Shown in pieces: positions 1-6,360 of a DNA stretch of 7,825 nucleotides. Numbering within the stretch: position 1 is the first letter of the stretch; each line of letters starts with the position of its first letter. The notes below the pieces were generated by a model that saw only the letters and a list, made by a program, of their open reading frames with translations, was not told the origin of the DNA and ran no database searches. The translations under genes were made by a program, and so were the position numbers. Source of the stretch: DASYRM01 sp036004405 (GTDB taxonomy: Bacteria > Acidobacteriota > Vicinamibacteria > Vicinamibacterales > UBA2999). The DNA is taken from NCBI GenBank assembly GCA_036004405.1, contig DASYRM010000078.1, forward strand, positions 1 through 7,825, read 5' to 3'.

Positions 1-1
1 C

Positions 2-991
2 TGGAGCCCCGCGGTGAAGGCCCCGTCGGGCAAGGCCTACACGATCAACGGCTACATCAATGCGCAGAACCTGATCGAGCGGGTCGAGACGTGGGTGGGC
101 GACAACATCATGGGCGACATGCACGTCGAGGCCGCCTACAGCGGGTGGAAGGACATGGGCGGGGCGATGGCGCCGACCAGGATCGTGCAGACGCGCGGCG
201 GCTGGCCGTTCTTCGACGTGGACGTGACGGCGGCCGCGGTCAACCCGGCGAACCTGGCGTCGCTGGCCCCGGCTCCGGCGCCGCCCGCCGGCCGCGGCGG
301 CGGCCCGCCCGGAGGCGGGCCGGGTGGTCCGCCCGCGCTGATGGTGACGGCGGAGAAGCTCGGCGACGGGCTCACGCGTCTCACCACCGGACCTGGCAGC
401 TACGACTCGATCGTCGTCGAGTTCAAGGACTACGTGATGATGCTCGAGGGCGGCCAGCCCGAGGCGCGCGGCCTGGCGTACATCGCCGAGGTGAAGAAGA
501 TGTACCCCAACAAGCCGCTGCGCTACGTGTGGAACTCGCACCCGCACTCGGATCACACCGGCGGCCTGCCGGCGTTCGTGGCCGAGGGCGTGACCATCGT
601 CACGCAGCAGAACAACAAGGAGTTCTTCGAGCGCGCGCTCAACACGCCGCGCACGCTGCTCAACGACACGCTGGCGAAGAATCCGAACAAGGTGAAGGTC
701 GAGACGATCGCGGAGAAGAAGGTCTTCTCCGATGGCATGCGGACGGTGGAGTTCTACCACATCTATCCGTCGCCGCATTCGAACGGGCTGACGGTCGCGT
801 TCATCCCGAAGGAGAAGATCCTCTTCCAGGCGGACTACACGCTGCCGGCGGCGGGCCAGCAACCGAACGATCACATCAAGGCGCTGCAGGCGGCGCTCGC
901 GAAGCTGAGCCTCGACTTCGACAAATACCTGTCGGTGCACCGCGAGGCCGCGCCGCAAACGAAGGCCGATGTCTTGAAGGCGGGAAAGTAG
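2..991 (+). CDS. MBL-fold metallo-hydrolase, 5'-truncated by window edge
   Basis: The reading frame is open at the left edge (first full codon TGG at 2-4), so this is the last 329 residues of a longer protein. The GTG at 14 is unlikely to be the start, because coding-like sequence continues upstream of it. Visible residues 1-88 form a beta-rich segment (INAQNLIERVETWVGD, later PTRIVQTRGGWPFFDV) seen, from memory, ahead of the hydrolase in acidobacterial relatives. Residues 89-114 are a Pro/Gly/Ala linker. The MBL domain follows, with the zinc motif HPHSDH (H180, H182, D184, H185), then H259 in SPHSNG, D278 in FQADY and H313 in SVHRE, so the full dinuclear metal ligand set is present. The family hydrolyses varied substrates (lactams, lactones, thioesters, sulfate or phosphate esters) and the substrate cannot be read here. 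A signal peptide would lie outside the window. The stop is TAG at 989-991, four bases before the first repeat unit. Confidence 0.9.
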   Translation, partial: WSPAVKAPSGKAYTINGYINAQNLIERVETWVGDNIMGDMHVEAAYSGWKDMGGAMAPTRIVQTRGGWPFFDVDVTAAAVNPANLASLAPAPAPPAGRGGGPPGGGPGGPPALMVTAEKLGDGLTRLTTGPGSYDSIVVEFKDYVMMLEGGQPEARGLAYIAEVKKMYPNKPLRYVWNSHPHSDHTGGLPAFVAEGVTIVTQQNNKEFFERALNTPRTLLNDTLAKNPNKVKVETIAEKKVFSDGMRTVEFYHIYPSPHSNGLTVAFIPKEKILFQADYTLPAAGQQPNDHIKALQAALAKLSLDFDKYLSVHREAAPQTKADVLKAGK

Positions 992-995
992 GCTT

Positions 996-1024
996 TCGTA
1001 GGGGCCACCTTCAGGTGGCCCGTC
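996..1024 (+). repeat. REP-like palindromic unit 1 (locus 1)
   Basis: A 29-bp unit beginning TCGTAGGGGCC. It contains a perfect 8-bp inverted repeat (GGGCCACC at 1002-1009, GGTGGCCC at 1014-1021) around a TTCA loop. It matches the reverse complement of 2069-2097 over all 29 positions except three. Two of those three are the paired positions A1007 and T1016, which are G and C in the other copy, so the stem is preserved. It starts four bases after the upstream stop codon. It could act in mRNA 3'-end stabilisation or as a terminator, or be a non-autonomous mobile palindrome. There is no T-tract, so a classical intrinsic terminator is not clearly supported. Confidence 0.75.
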
Positions 1025-1059
1025 TTCGTGGGGGGGGGCCGGCTTCAGCCGGCCCTCCC
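1025..1059 (+). repeat. REP-like palindromic unit 2 (locus 1), strong hairpin
   Basis: Second unit of the tandem pair, starting TTCGTG in register with TTCGTA of unit 1 and offset by 30 bp. It contains a perfect 8-bp inverted repeat (GGGCCGGC at 1036-1043, GCCGGCCC at 1048-1055), again with a TTCA loop. The stem extends outward through G1035-T1056 (wobble) and three G-C pairs to about 12 bp. The left arm lies in a run of nine G (1030-1038). The stem is followed by only three T (1060-1062), so termination is possible but not strongly indicated. Confidence 0.65.
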
Positions 1060-1060
1060 T

Positions 1061-1090
1061 TTGTACGCCGCTCCCGGTCTTGAGTATTCT
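1061..1090 (+). promoter_or_regulatory. Possible sigma70-type promoter, leaderless start
   Basis: TTGTAC (1061-1066) and TATTCT (1085-1090) are separated by 18 bp and match the -35 and -10 consensus at 3/6 and 4/6 positions. Transcription from it would begin at or just before the ATG at 1097. That would agree with the lack of a recognisable Shine-Dalgarno sequence in 1081-1096. The matches are weak and the call rests on position as much as sequence. Confidence 0.25.
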
Positions 1091-1096
1091 TGGTTC

Positions 1097-2068
1097 ATGA
1101 AACGGGCTCGAGTCCTTGCCGCGATCGTTCTCACCGGCTGCGCGGTTGCCGGCCTTGCCGCGCAACGCGGCCCACGAATTCCGCCGACCGGCAAGATCGT
1201 GCACGTCAAGGACAACCTCTACGTGATTCACGGCGCGGGCGGCAACACCACCGTCTTTGTGTCGGGGAACGGCGTCGTCCTGGTGGACACCAAGCTCGCC
1301 AACAACGGCGAGGCGATCATGAGCCAGGTGAAGACGGTCACCGACAAGCCGGTGTCGATGATCATCAACACCCACGTGCACCCCGATCACAACGGCAGCA
1401 ACGACTACTTCAAAGCCGCGCGACCGACCGTCGAGGTGGTGACGCACGAGAACACGAAGAAGTGGGTCGAGGTCAACCCGCGATCGGCCCCGGCGATGAA
1501 ACCCGACAAGACCTTCACCGACAAGCTGACGCTCGGGAAGGGCAAGGATCAGATCGACCTCTACTACTTCGGGGCGGCGCACACCAACGGCGACGCCTTC
1601 GTGGTGTTCAAGGCGCAGCGGGCCATGTGCGTCGGCGACGTGATGGCGTGGAAGATGGCGCCGCTCATCGATCCGGCCACCGGCGGCAGCGTGATCGCGC
1701 TGCCCGACACGCTCGAGAAGGCGGTGAAGGGCGTCAAGAATGTCGACACGGTGATCGAAGGCCACGGCGACGTCAACACGTGGGCGGGCTTCCGCGACTA
1801 CACCCGGTTCAACCGCGCGCTGCTCGACGCGGCGAAAGCGGGCCTCGGCAAGAAGACGCCCGAGGAGATTGCGGCCAGCCTGAAGCCGCAGTTCCCGGTG
1901 TTCACGAAGGAAGAGCTGCTGACGGACCTGGAATACGGCGGCACGCCGCTGTCGCGCGTGGTGATCAACGTGAACGTGGCGTTTCAGGAGCTGCGAGGCG
2001 AACCGGTCACGACCAACTTCGGGCCGCGGCAAGGTGCGCCGCCGCCCGCGCCGCCTCCCGGGCGCTGA
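1097..2068 (+). CDS. Exported MBL-fold metallo-hydrolase
   Basis: A 323-residue protein. ATG 1097 is chosen because it is followed by an export signal (MKRAR, then VLAAIVLTGCAVAGLAA). The frame stays open up to a GTG at 1028, but that extension would run through the repeat hairpin. The signal is ambiguous: LTGC (residues 12-15) fits a lipobox, giving a lipoprotein at C15, while AGLAA-QRG near residue 22 fits signal peptidase I. The mature part is a single MBL domain with a complete dinuclear zinc set: HVHPDH (H93, H95, D97, H98), H162 in GAAHTNGD, D181 in VGDV and H223 in EGHGD. A Pro-rich tail (GAPPPAPPPGR) ends the protein. It acts in the periplasm or on the outer membrane; the substrate is not readable. 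It is not a close duplicate of the upstream MBL gene, since the spacing and context of the motifs differ. It converges on the minus-strand gene, with the stop at 2066-2068 directly abutting repeat locus 2. Confidence 0.93.
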   Translation: MKRARVLAAIVLTGCAVAGLAAQRGPRIPPTGKIVHVKDNLYVIHGAGGNTTVFVSGNGVVLVDTKLANNGEAIMSQVKTVTDKPVSMIINTHVHPDHNGSNDYFKAARPTVEVVTHENTKKWVEVNPRSAPAMKPDKTFTDKLTLGKGKDQIDLYYFGAAHTNGDAFVVFKAQRAMCVGDVMAWKMAPLIDPATGGSVIALPDTLEKAVKGVKNVDTVIEGHGDVNTWAGFRDYTRFNRALLDAAKAGLGKKTPEEIAASLKPQFPVFTKEELLTDLEYGGTPLSRVVINVNVAFQELRGEPVTTNFGPRQGAPPPAPPPGR

Positions 2069-2097
2069 GACGGACCGCCTGAAGGCGGCCCCTACGA
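2069..2097 (-). repeat. REP-like palindromic unit A (locus 2)
   Basis: Read on the minus strand, this 29-bp unit begins TCGTAGGGGCC and carries the GCCTTCAGGC palindrome. It differs from 996-1024 at three positions: a compensating pair in the stem, and a C-to-T change that leaves a G-T (G-U in RNA) wobble in this reading direction. It begins at the base after the stop codon of the plus-strand hydrolase. Confidence 0.75.
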
Positions 2098-2102
2098 CAG
2101 TG

Positions 2103-2125
2103 CCGCCTGAAGGCGGCCCCTACGA
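2103..2125 (-). repeat. REP-like palindromic unit B (locus 2), contains a stop codon
   Basis: The 23 bp here are identical to 2075-2097, offset by 28 bp, which makes a head-to-tail pair. On the minus strand it starts TCGTAGGGGCC, and this TCG TAG is the last sense codon and the stop codon (2120-2122) of the minus-strand gene. Its stem is CCGCC (2103-2107) with GGCGG (2112-2116) around TGAA. With unit A it fills the 51-bp gap between convergent genes and could serve both transcripts as a 3' hairpin. Confidence 0.75.
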
Positions 2126-3577
2126 TCGTTTTCGGAATGTGATCGGCATGCCGCCCTGGGCGCTGTTGACCGTACCCGTAATGGCGGTCCCGTCGGCCGA
2201 CAGCTCGCCGGCAAACGTCCACGGCTGCGTGTTGGGGAACTCGAAGTTCAGCCGGCGGTCCTTCATCACGAAGTCCCGCAGCGGCTTGTTGATCGTGGCC
2301 GGGACCTTACCGCCGAAGGTCTTCAGGTCGGTGCCGATCAATTTCCCCTGCACGGTGCCGTCGGCGTTCTTCGTGAACTCCAGAAGAATGTTGTAGTCGA
2401 TGGTGGCGAGCTTCGGCTGGCCCGTCCAGCGTCCGGCCAGCGCGCTGGCGACGTCGGCGGCGACCTGCACGTTGTTCGCCGGCGGTTCGGCCGGCGGGTT
2501 CTGCCGCTCGTGACGGTTGGTCGTGCTGTAGTTCTGCACGATGGTGTTGCCCTCGTGGCAGGCGTACTCCCACCACTCGTAGGTGGGGTCGTTGCGCATC
2601 GGATAGCGCACCGTGAACGGCCGCGTGAGGATCACCGGATCCTCGGTCTTGATCTCGTAGAGGAACATGTCGTTGTTCAGGCGCGTGATCCGCTCGGTCG
2701 TCTTCAGCTTGTCGCTCACCGGGAAGCGGTTGCCGGCAGGGGAGCCCACCACGGCGAGATTGATGAGCGGCGGCCCTTCCTTGTAGTTGGTGGTTTCGAC
2801 CACCAGCGTATTGCCTTCCCAATGCCCGCGCGACTCGCCCATGTACTGCTTGTGCGCGGCGGCGAGCGGTGGCCGTCCATCGGTGAAGATCACACGGTCG
2901 TCATGGATCATCTCGAGATCGAAGACGACGACGCCCGGCGCCTGATGGATCTTGAAACCGCCGTTGTAGCGATACGGCATCATCGACGACGGCATGCCGC
3001 GCGACCGGCAGTTGTCCCAGAAGTCGAAGTCGAGTGGGCCGTCGTAGACGGTGTCCTCGCCGGGCAGAGACCACGAGCTGCCCATCTGGAGCGCGCGCCG
3101 CTTGGCCTCGGGAGTGAGGGGGGGAAGCAGCCCGCTTGGCGGATCCACGATGAGGCTGGTCTGCCGCTGCGGTGTCGCGGGATCGGTGACGCCCGTCAGG
3201 AGCGCGCGCCCGAACTCGCCTTTCGCGATCAGCTCACGCCCGAGGTCGCCGCGGCCGGCGGCGGCGGCGAGTCGCTGCTTGTGCTCGTCTTCCGTCCACC
3301 ACGCCTTGTTCATGTCGCAGGGCGGGCCGCCGAACCGATAGCTGTTGGCGCACCGTTCGAGCGGCACGCCGGCCGCCTGCATCATGTTCAGCGTCGCTTG
3401 GATGTCGGGTTCGCCCCAGGACGTTTTCGGGTGCACCCAGCCCTTTGGCGTCTCGATGTAATGGTTGGCCTCGCTTGGAGGGCCGAGAATCGACTGAGTG
3501 GAGGTGGTGGCGACGAAGATCGCGGCGGCCGCGACGCCGAGCAGCACGCTCCGCAACGCCGGCGTGTTCCGATGCAT
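2120..3577 (-). CDS. Exported protein of unknown function with C-terminal lipocalin-like domain
   Basis: A 485-residue protein. The ATG at 3575-3577 is chosen over an in-frame ATG at 3622 because AGGAG (3583-3587, minus strand) lies five bases ahead of it and it is followed at once by a signal peptide (MHRNTPALRSVLLGVAAAAIFVATTSTQS). I recognise from memory a family common in Acidobacteriota and some Proteobacteria with no established function. Its hallmarks are here: EMIHDDRVIFTDGRPPL (222-238), GESRGHWEGNTLVVETTNY (247-265), TEDPVILTRPFTV (311-323) and EYACHEGN (337-344). A Pro-rich linker (about 360-368) leads to residues 378-485, which read as a small beta-barrel/lipocalin-like module (LAGRWTGQ, VQGKLIGTD, FAGELSADGTAITGTV, MPITF). 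Such modules also occur beside hydrolases in this phylum. There are no catalytic or haem CXXCH motifs; cysteines at 76, 87, 190 and 340 could form disulfides. The last sense codon and stop come from a repeat unit. It is divergent from the kinase gene. Confidence 0.85.
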   Translation of the reverse strand: MHRNTPALRSVLLGVAAAAIFVATTSTQSILGPPSEANHYIETPKGWVHPKTSWGEPDIQATLNMMQAAGVPLERCANSYRFGGPPCDMNKAWWTEDEHKQRLAAAAGRGDLGRELIAKGEFGRALLTGVTDPATPQRQTSLIVDPPSGLLPPLTPEAKRRALQMGSSWSLPGEDTVYDGPLDFDFWDNCRSRGMPSSMMPYRYNGGFKIHQAPGVVVFDLEMIHDDRVIFTDGRPPLAAAHKQYMGESRGHWEGNTLVVETTNYKEGPPLINLAVVGSPAGNRFPVSDKLKTTERITRLNNDMFLYEIKTEDPVILTRPFTVRYPMRNDPTYEWWEYACHEGNTIVQNYSTTNRHERQNPPAEPPANNVQVAADVASALAGRWTGQPKLATIDYNILLEFTKNADGTVQGKLIGTDLKTFGGKVPATINKPLRDFVMKDRRLNFEFPNTQPWTFAGELSADGTAITGTVNSAQGGMPITFRKRS

Positions 3578-3582
3578 GGACG

Positions 3583-3587
3583 CTCCT
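3583..3587 (-). promoter_or_regulatory. Ribosome binding site deciding the minus-strand start
   Basis: The minus strand reads AGGAG with a five-base spacer to the ATG at 3577. The alternative ATG at 3622 has no comparable purine stretch, and a signal peptide immediately follows the 3577 start. Confidence 0.7.
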
Positions 3588-3590
3588 GAG

Positions 3591-3616
3591 CCGGCCCCGT
3601 GAAGGCGGGACGCCGG
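3591..3616. repeat. Hairpin in the divergent intergenic region, possible degenerate repeat unit
   Basis: CCGGC (3591-3595) pairs with GCCGG (3612-3616), and CCCG (3596-3599) pairs with CGGG (3606-3609), leaving a two-base AC bulge and a six-base loop. The loop and right arm contain TGAAGGCGG (3600-3608), the core shared by the two units at 2075-2125. On a minus-strand transcript the hairpin would sit three bases upstream of the Shine-Dalgarno sequence of the exported protein gene. The rest of 3578-3670 shows no convincing -35/-10 pair. TAACAT at 3632-3637 is a lone, weak -10-like hexamer for the kinase gene. Confidence 0.35.
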
Positions 3617-3670
3617 TTCCATCCCCTAAGGTAACATCGGCGCCGCCTTGCCGAGGTCGATTGTGCAGTC

Positions 3671-6322
3671 ATGAACCCCCCGGACGACGCCCCCACGATC
3701 GATCCCGATCGCACGTTCGATCCGCTGACGAGTGCGCCGACATTTGTCGCAGCCACGCCGACGCCGACGCCGGCCACGGCGCGGGTTGCGTCCGGCGCCA
3801 TCGTCGGCGGCCGGTATCGGCTGGTGTCGCTGCTCGGCCGCGGCGGCATGGGTGAGGTGTATCGGGCCGACGACCTCACGCTCGACCAGCCGGTGGCGCT
3901 CAAGTTTCTGCCCGAGGGTGTCGCGGTCAGCGACGTCCTGCTCGCGCAGTTCCACAACGAACTGCGCGTCGCTCGCCAGGTGTCGCACAAGAACGTCTGC
4001 CGCCTCTACGACCTTGGCGACGCCGACGGACGGCGCTTTCTGACGATGGAATACGTCGACGGCGAGGATCTTTCGACGTCGTTGCGCCGCTTCGGCCGGA
4101 TGCCGCCAGACAAGGCGGTGCAGATTGCGCGACAGCTCTGCGCCGGCGTGGCCGCCGCCCACGAGCGGGGCGTGCTGCATCGCGACCTCAAACCGGCCAA
4201 TGTGATGCTGGACGGCAACGGCGACGTGAGAATCACCGACTTCGGGATCGCCACCGCGGCGGCTGACGGCGGCGCCGACATCGCCGGGACGCCGCAGTAC
4301 ATGGCGCCGGAACTGCTGGCGGGGAAGCCGGCCTCGATCAAGAGCGACCTGTATGCGCTGGGGCTGATCCTCTTCGAGGTGTTCACCGGGAAACGCGTGT
4401 TCGACGGCAAGACGATCGCCGAGCTGCGCCGGCAGCACGACACCGCGACGCTGACGACGCCGTCGGCGATGGTGCGCGATCTGGATCCGGCGATCGAGCG
4501 CGTCATCCTCCGCTGCCTCGAGAAGGACCCGGAAAAACGCCCGGCATCGGCGCTGACCATCGCCGCGTCGCTCCCAGGCTCGGATGCGCTCGCCGCCGCG
4601 CTTGCCGCCGGCGAAACGCCGTCTCCGGAACTGCTGGTCGCGGCCGGCGAGAGTGAGGCCATGCCGGTGCGCCGGGCGCTGGCGCTGGCCGTGGCGTGCA
4701 CCGCGCTCGTGCTCGGGGCGCTGGGCCCGATCACGCGCGGTTCGGCCGCCAACGTGGCGTCGATGCCGCTGGCGCGCGACGTGTTGGCCGATCGGGCCGA
4801 GCAGGTCCTGCGAAAGGCCGGCTACGCCGAGCCGATCGGCGATCGGGCCCTGGGCCTCGGCATCAATCGCGACTATCTGCGGTGGGCGGAGCGGACCGGT
4901 CCCAACAACTGGTGGGACGGCGTCCGCACCGGACGCCCCTCGCCGATCACCTTCTGGTATCGCACGAGTCCGAAGGAGCTCGTGGCCGTCGATACGTTCA
5001 AGGGCCGCGTCGAGCCGGACGATCCGTCCATGAACCTCCCAGGCATGCAGCAGGTGACGCTCGACGGCAACGGTCGCGTCACCGAGCTTCGCGCGGTGCC
5101 GCCCGAGACGGCGACGACTGCGGCGGAGGCGACGGCGCCCGCGGCCGCGCCGCCCTGGGAGACGCTCTTCGATGCCGCCGGCCTCGATCACCGCAGCTTC
5201 ACCGCTACGACGCCGACATGGATCCCGCGCGACTTCTCGGACGCCACGGCCGCCTGGGAAGGGCCGATGCCGGGGCGGACGGATCAGCGCATCAGGGTCG
5301 AAGCGGCAGCCTACAAGGGCCGTCTCACCTGGTTCCGGATCATCTGGCCGTGGACCGAGCCGCAGCGGACGCAGGTGGAGCCGAAGTCGGGTGCGCAGAA
5401 AGCCGCCGCCGCCATGAACATCCTTCTCTTCGTGTTGCTGCTCGGCGGTGGTGTGGCGCTCGGGCGCCGGAACCTGCGCCAGCGGCGCGCCGACAGCCGC
5501 GGCGCCGCGCGGTTCGGAATCGTCATGTCCCTGGCGTATCTGGGCGCGCGCCTGGCCGGCGCGACGCATTCGACCGAGCCCGGCGACGAGCTGTCGCAGA
5601 TCTTCGGGGCGCTGGCTTTCGCGGCGTTCAACGGCGGCATCTGCTGGGTGTACTACCTTGCGGTCGAGCCGTACGGGCGCCGCTTCTGGCCCGATGCGTT
5701 GCTCGGGTGGACACGTCTCTGGTCCGGGCGGCTGCGCGACCCGCGCGTCGGGCGCGAGCTGCTGATCGGGATGACCTTCGGCGCGCTCTCGCTCCTCGTC
5801 GTCGAAGTGCCGAAGCTGCTCGCCAGCAGCCTCGGGTGGAAGATGCCGATGTTCCCGTTCGGCAACGCCCTGTGGGTCGCGGCGAGTACGCCCGGACTCG
5901 TCTCGCAGTGGCTCGGCTACATGACCGGTGGCTTGTCGAACGCGCTGGCGATCGCGATGATCTTCCTCGTGCTCCGGCTGCTCCTCAGGCGGCCGCGCCT
6001 GGCGCTCGTCGTCGGCGTCATCGTGCTGATGCTCGCACTCAACGCCGGACAGGTGTTGACGGGTAACTGGGTCGAGCGATTCAACGCGGTTGCGTTCACG
6101 GCACTCATCACGTTCGTGATCCACCGCTACGGCCTGGTGGCGGCCGCGGCGTTGCTGTTCGTCGACAACATCGTCGCCGACACGCCTCTCACGACCGACC
6201 TGTCGGTGTGGTGGTCCACCCCGACGGTCCTGACCCTCCCGCTCGTGTTGGGTCTTGTCGCTTTCGCATACTATGCAGCCCGCGGCGGCGAGCCGCTGTT
6301 CGGCCAGGTCGTACCCGACTGA
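3671..6322 (+). CDS. Membrane Ser/Thr protein kinase with periplasmic domain and polytopic C-terminus
   Basis: An 883-residue protein. Residues 1-45 are a Thr/Pro/Ala-rich lead-in. The kinase domain spans about 48-300: GRGGMGEV glycine loop (57-63), ATP lysine K78, helix-C E97, HRDLKPAN (H170, D172, K174, N177), DFG (190-192), GTPQYMAPE (206-214) and R290. Every catalytic residue is present, so it should be active. One helix (about 333-352) crosses the membrane. Residues 360-580 form a periplasmic domain (ITFWYRTSP, SMNLPGMQQVTLDGNGRV, VEAAAYKGRLTWFRI). The tail has roughly seven to nine further hydrophobic segments (about 582-598, 616-632, 643-663, 697-715, 752-772, 775-796, 803-836, 850-870). 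Sequences such as EPYGRRFWP, RLRDPRVGRELLIG and the terminal GGEPLFG recall a kinase type frequent in Acidobacteriota. It would sense something at the membrane and phosphorylate cytoplasmic Ser/Thr; targets are unknown. Start ATG 3671 has only a weak GAGGT (3653-3657), 13 bases away. Confidence 0.93.
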   Translation: MNPPDDAPTIDPDRTFDPLTSAPTFVAATPTPTPATARVASGAIVGGRYRLVSLLGRGGMGEVYRADDLTLDQPVALKFLPEGVAVSDVLLAQFHNELRVARQVSHKNVCRLYDLGDADGRRFLTMEYVDGEDLSTSLRRFGRMPPDKAVQIARQLCAGVAAAHERGVLHRDLKPANVMLDGNGDVRITDFGIATAAADGGADIAGTPQYMAPELLAGKPASIKSDLYALGLILFEVFTGKRVFDGKTIAELRRQHDTATLTTPSAMVRDLDPAIERVILRCLEKDPEKRPASALTIAASLPGSDALAAALAAGETPSPELLVAAGESEAMPVRRALALAVACTALVLGALGPITRGSAANVASMPLARDVLADRAEQVLRKAGYAEPIGDRALGLGINRDYLRWAERTGPNNWWDGVRTGRPSPITFWYRTSPKELVAVDTFKGRVEPDDPSMNLPGMQQVTLDGNGRVTELRAVPPETATTAAEATAPAAAPPWETLFDAAGLDHRSFTATTPTWIPRDFSDATAAWEGPMPGRTDQRIRVEAAAYKGRLTWFRIIWPWTEPQRTQVEPKSGAQKAAAAMNILLFVLLLGGGVALGRRNLRQRRADSRGAARFGIVMSLAYLGARLAGATHSTEPGDELSQIFGALAFAAFNGGICWVYYLAVEPYGRRFWPDALLGWTRLWSGRLRDPRVGRELLIGMTFGALSLLVVEVPKLLASSLGWKMPMFPFGNALWVAASTPGLVSQWLGYMTGGLSNALAIAMIFLVLRLLLRRPRLALVVGVIVLMLALNAGQVLTGNWVERFNAVAFTALITFVIHRYGLVAAAALLFVDNIVADTPLTTDLSVWWSTPTVLTLPLVLGLVAFAYYAARGGEPLFGQVVPD

Positions 6323-6325
6323 GGG

Positions 6326-6352
6326 GTTGGGGCTCTCCGCAGGGACTCCAAC
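6326..6352 (+). terminator. Imperfect hairpin after the kinase gene
   Basis: GTTGG (6326-6330) pairs with CCAAC (6348-6352). The inner part continues with G-T and G-C pairs, one C-A mismatch and three further pairs to a CCGCA loop. It lies four bases after the kinase stop codon. There is no T-tract, only GGGCCCCC downstream, so at best it is a weak or factor-assisted termination site. Confidence 0.25.
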
Positions 6353-6360
6353 GGGCCCCC

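Noticed and set aside
1028..1096. An extended start (GTG 1028) for the second hydrolase
   Set aside because: The extra 23 residues would be encoded by the repeat hairpin and promoter region and would bury the signal peptide; ATG 1097 fits export.
2..2068. The two MBL genes as a recent tandem duplication
   Set aside because: Apart from the shared metal-ligand pattern, the proteins differ in sequence, motif spacing and domain layout.
2075..2125. Repeats with 28-bp spacing as a mini CRISPR array
   Set aside because: There are only two units per locus, separated by 5 bp with no spacer-length unique sequence, and no cas gene is nearby. The palindromes fit REP-like elements better.
2510..3589. 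A 359-codon plus-strand open frame opposite the exported protein gene
   Set aside because: It is composition-biased and lacks motifs, while the minus strand has a ribosome site, signal peptide and family hallmarks.
5414..6280. The membrane tail of the kinase as a CPBP-type (Abi) protease
   Set aside because: No EExxxR motif or the accompanying conserved His motifs are present in the helices.
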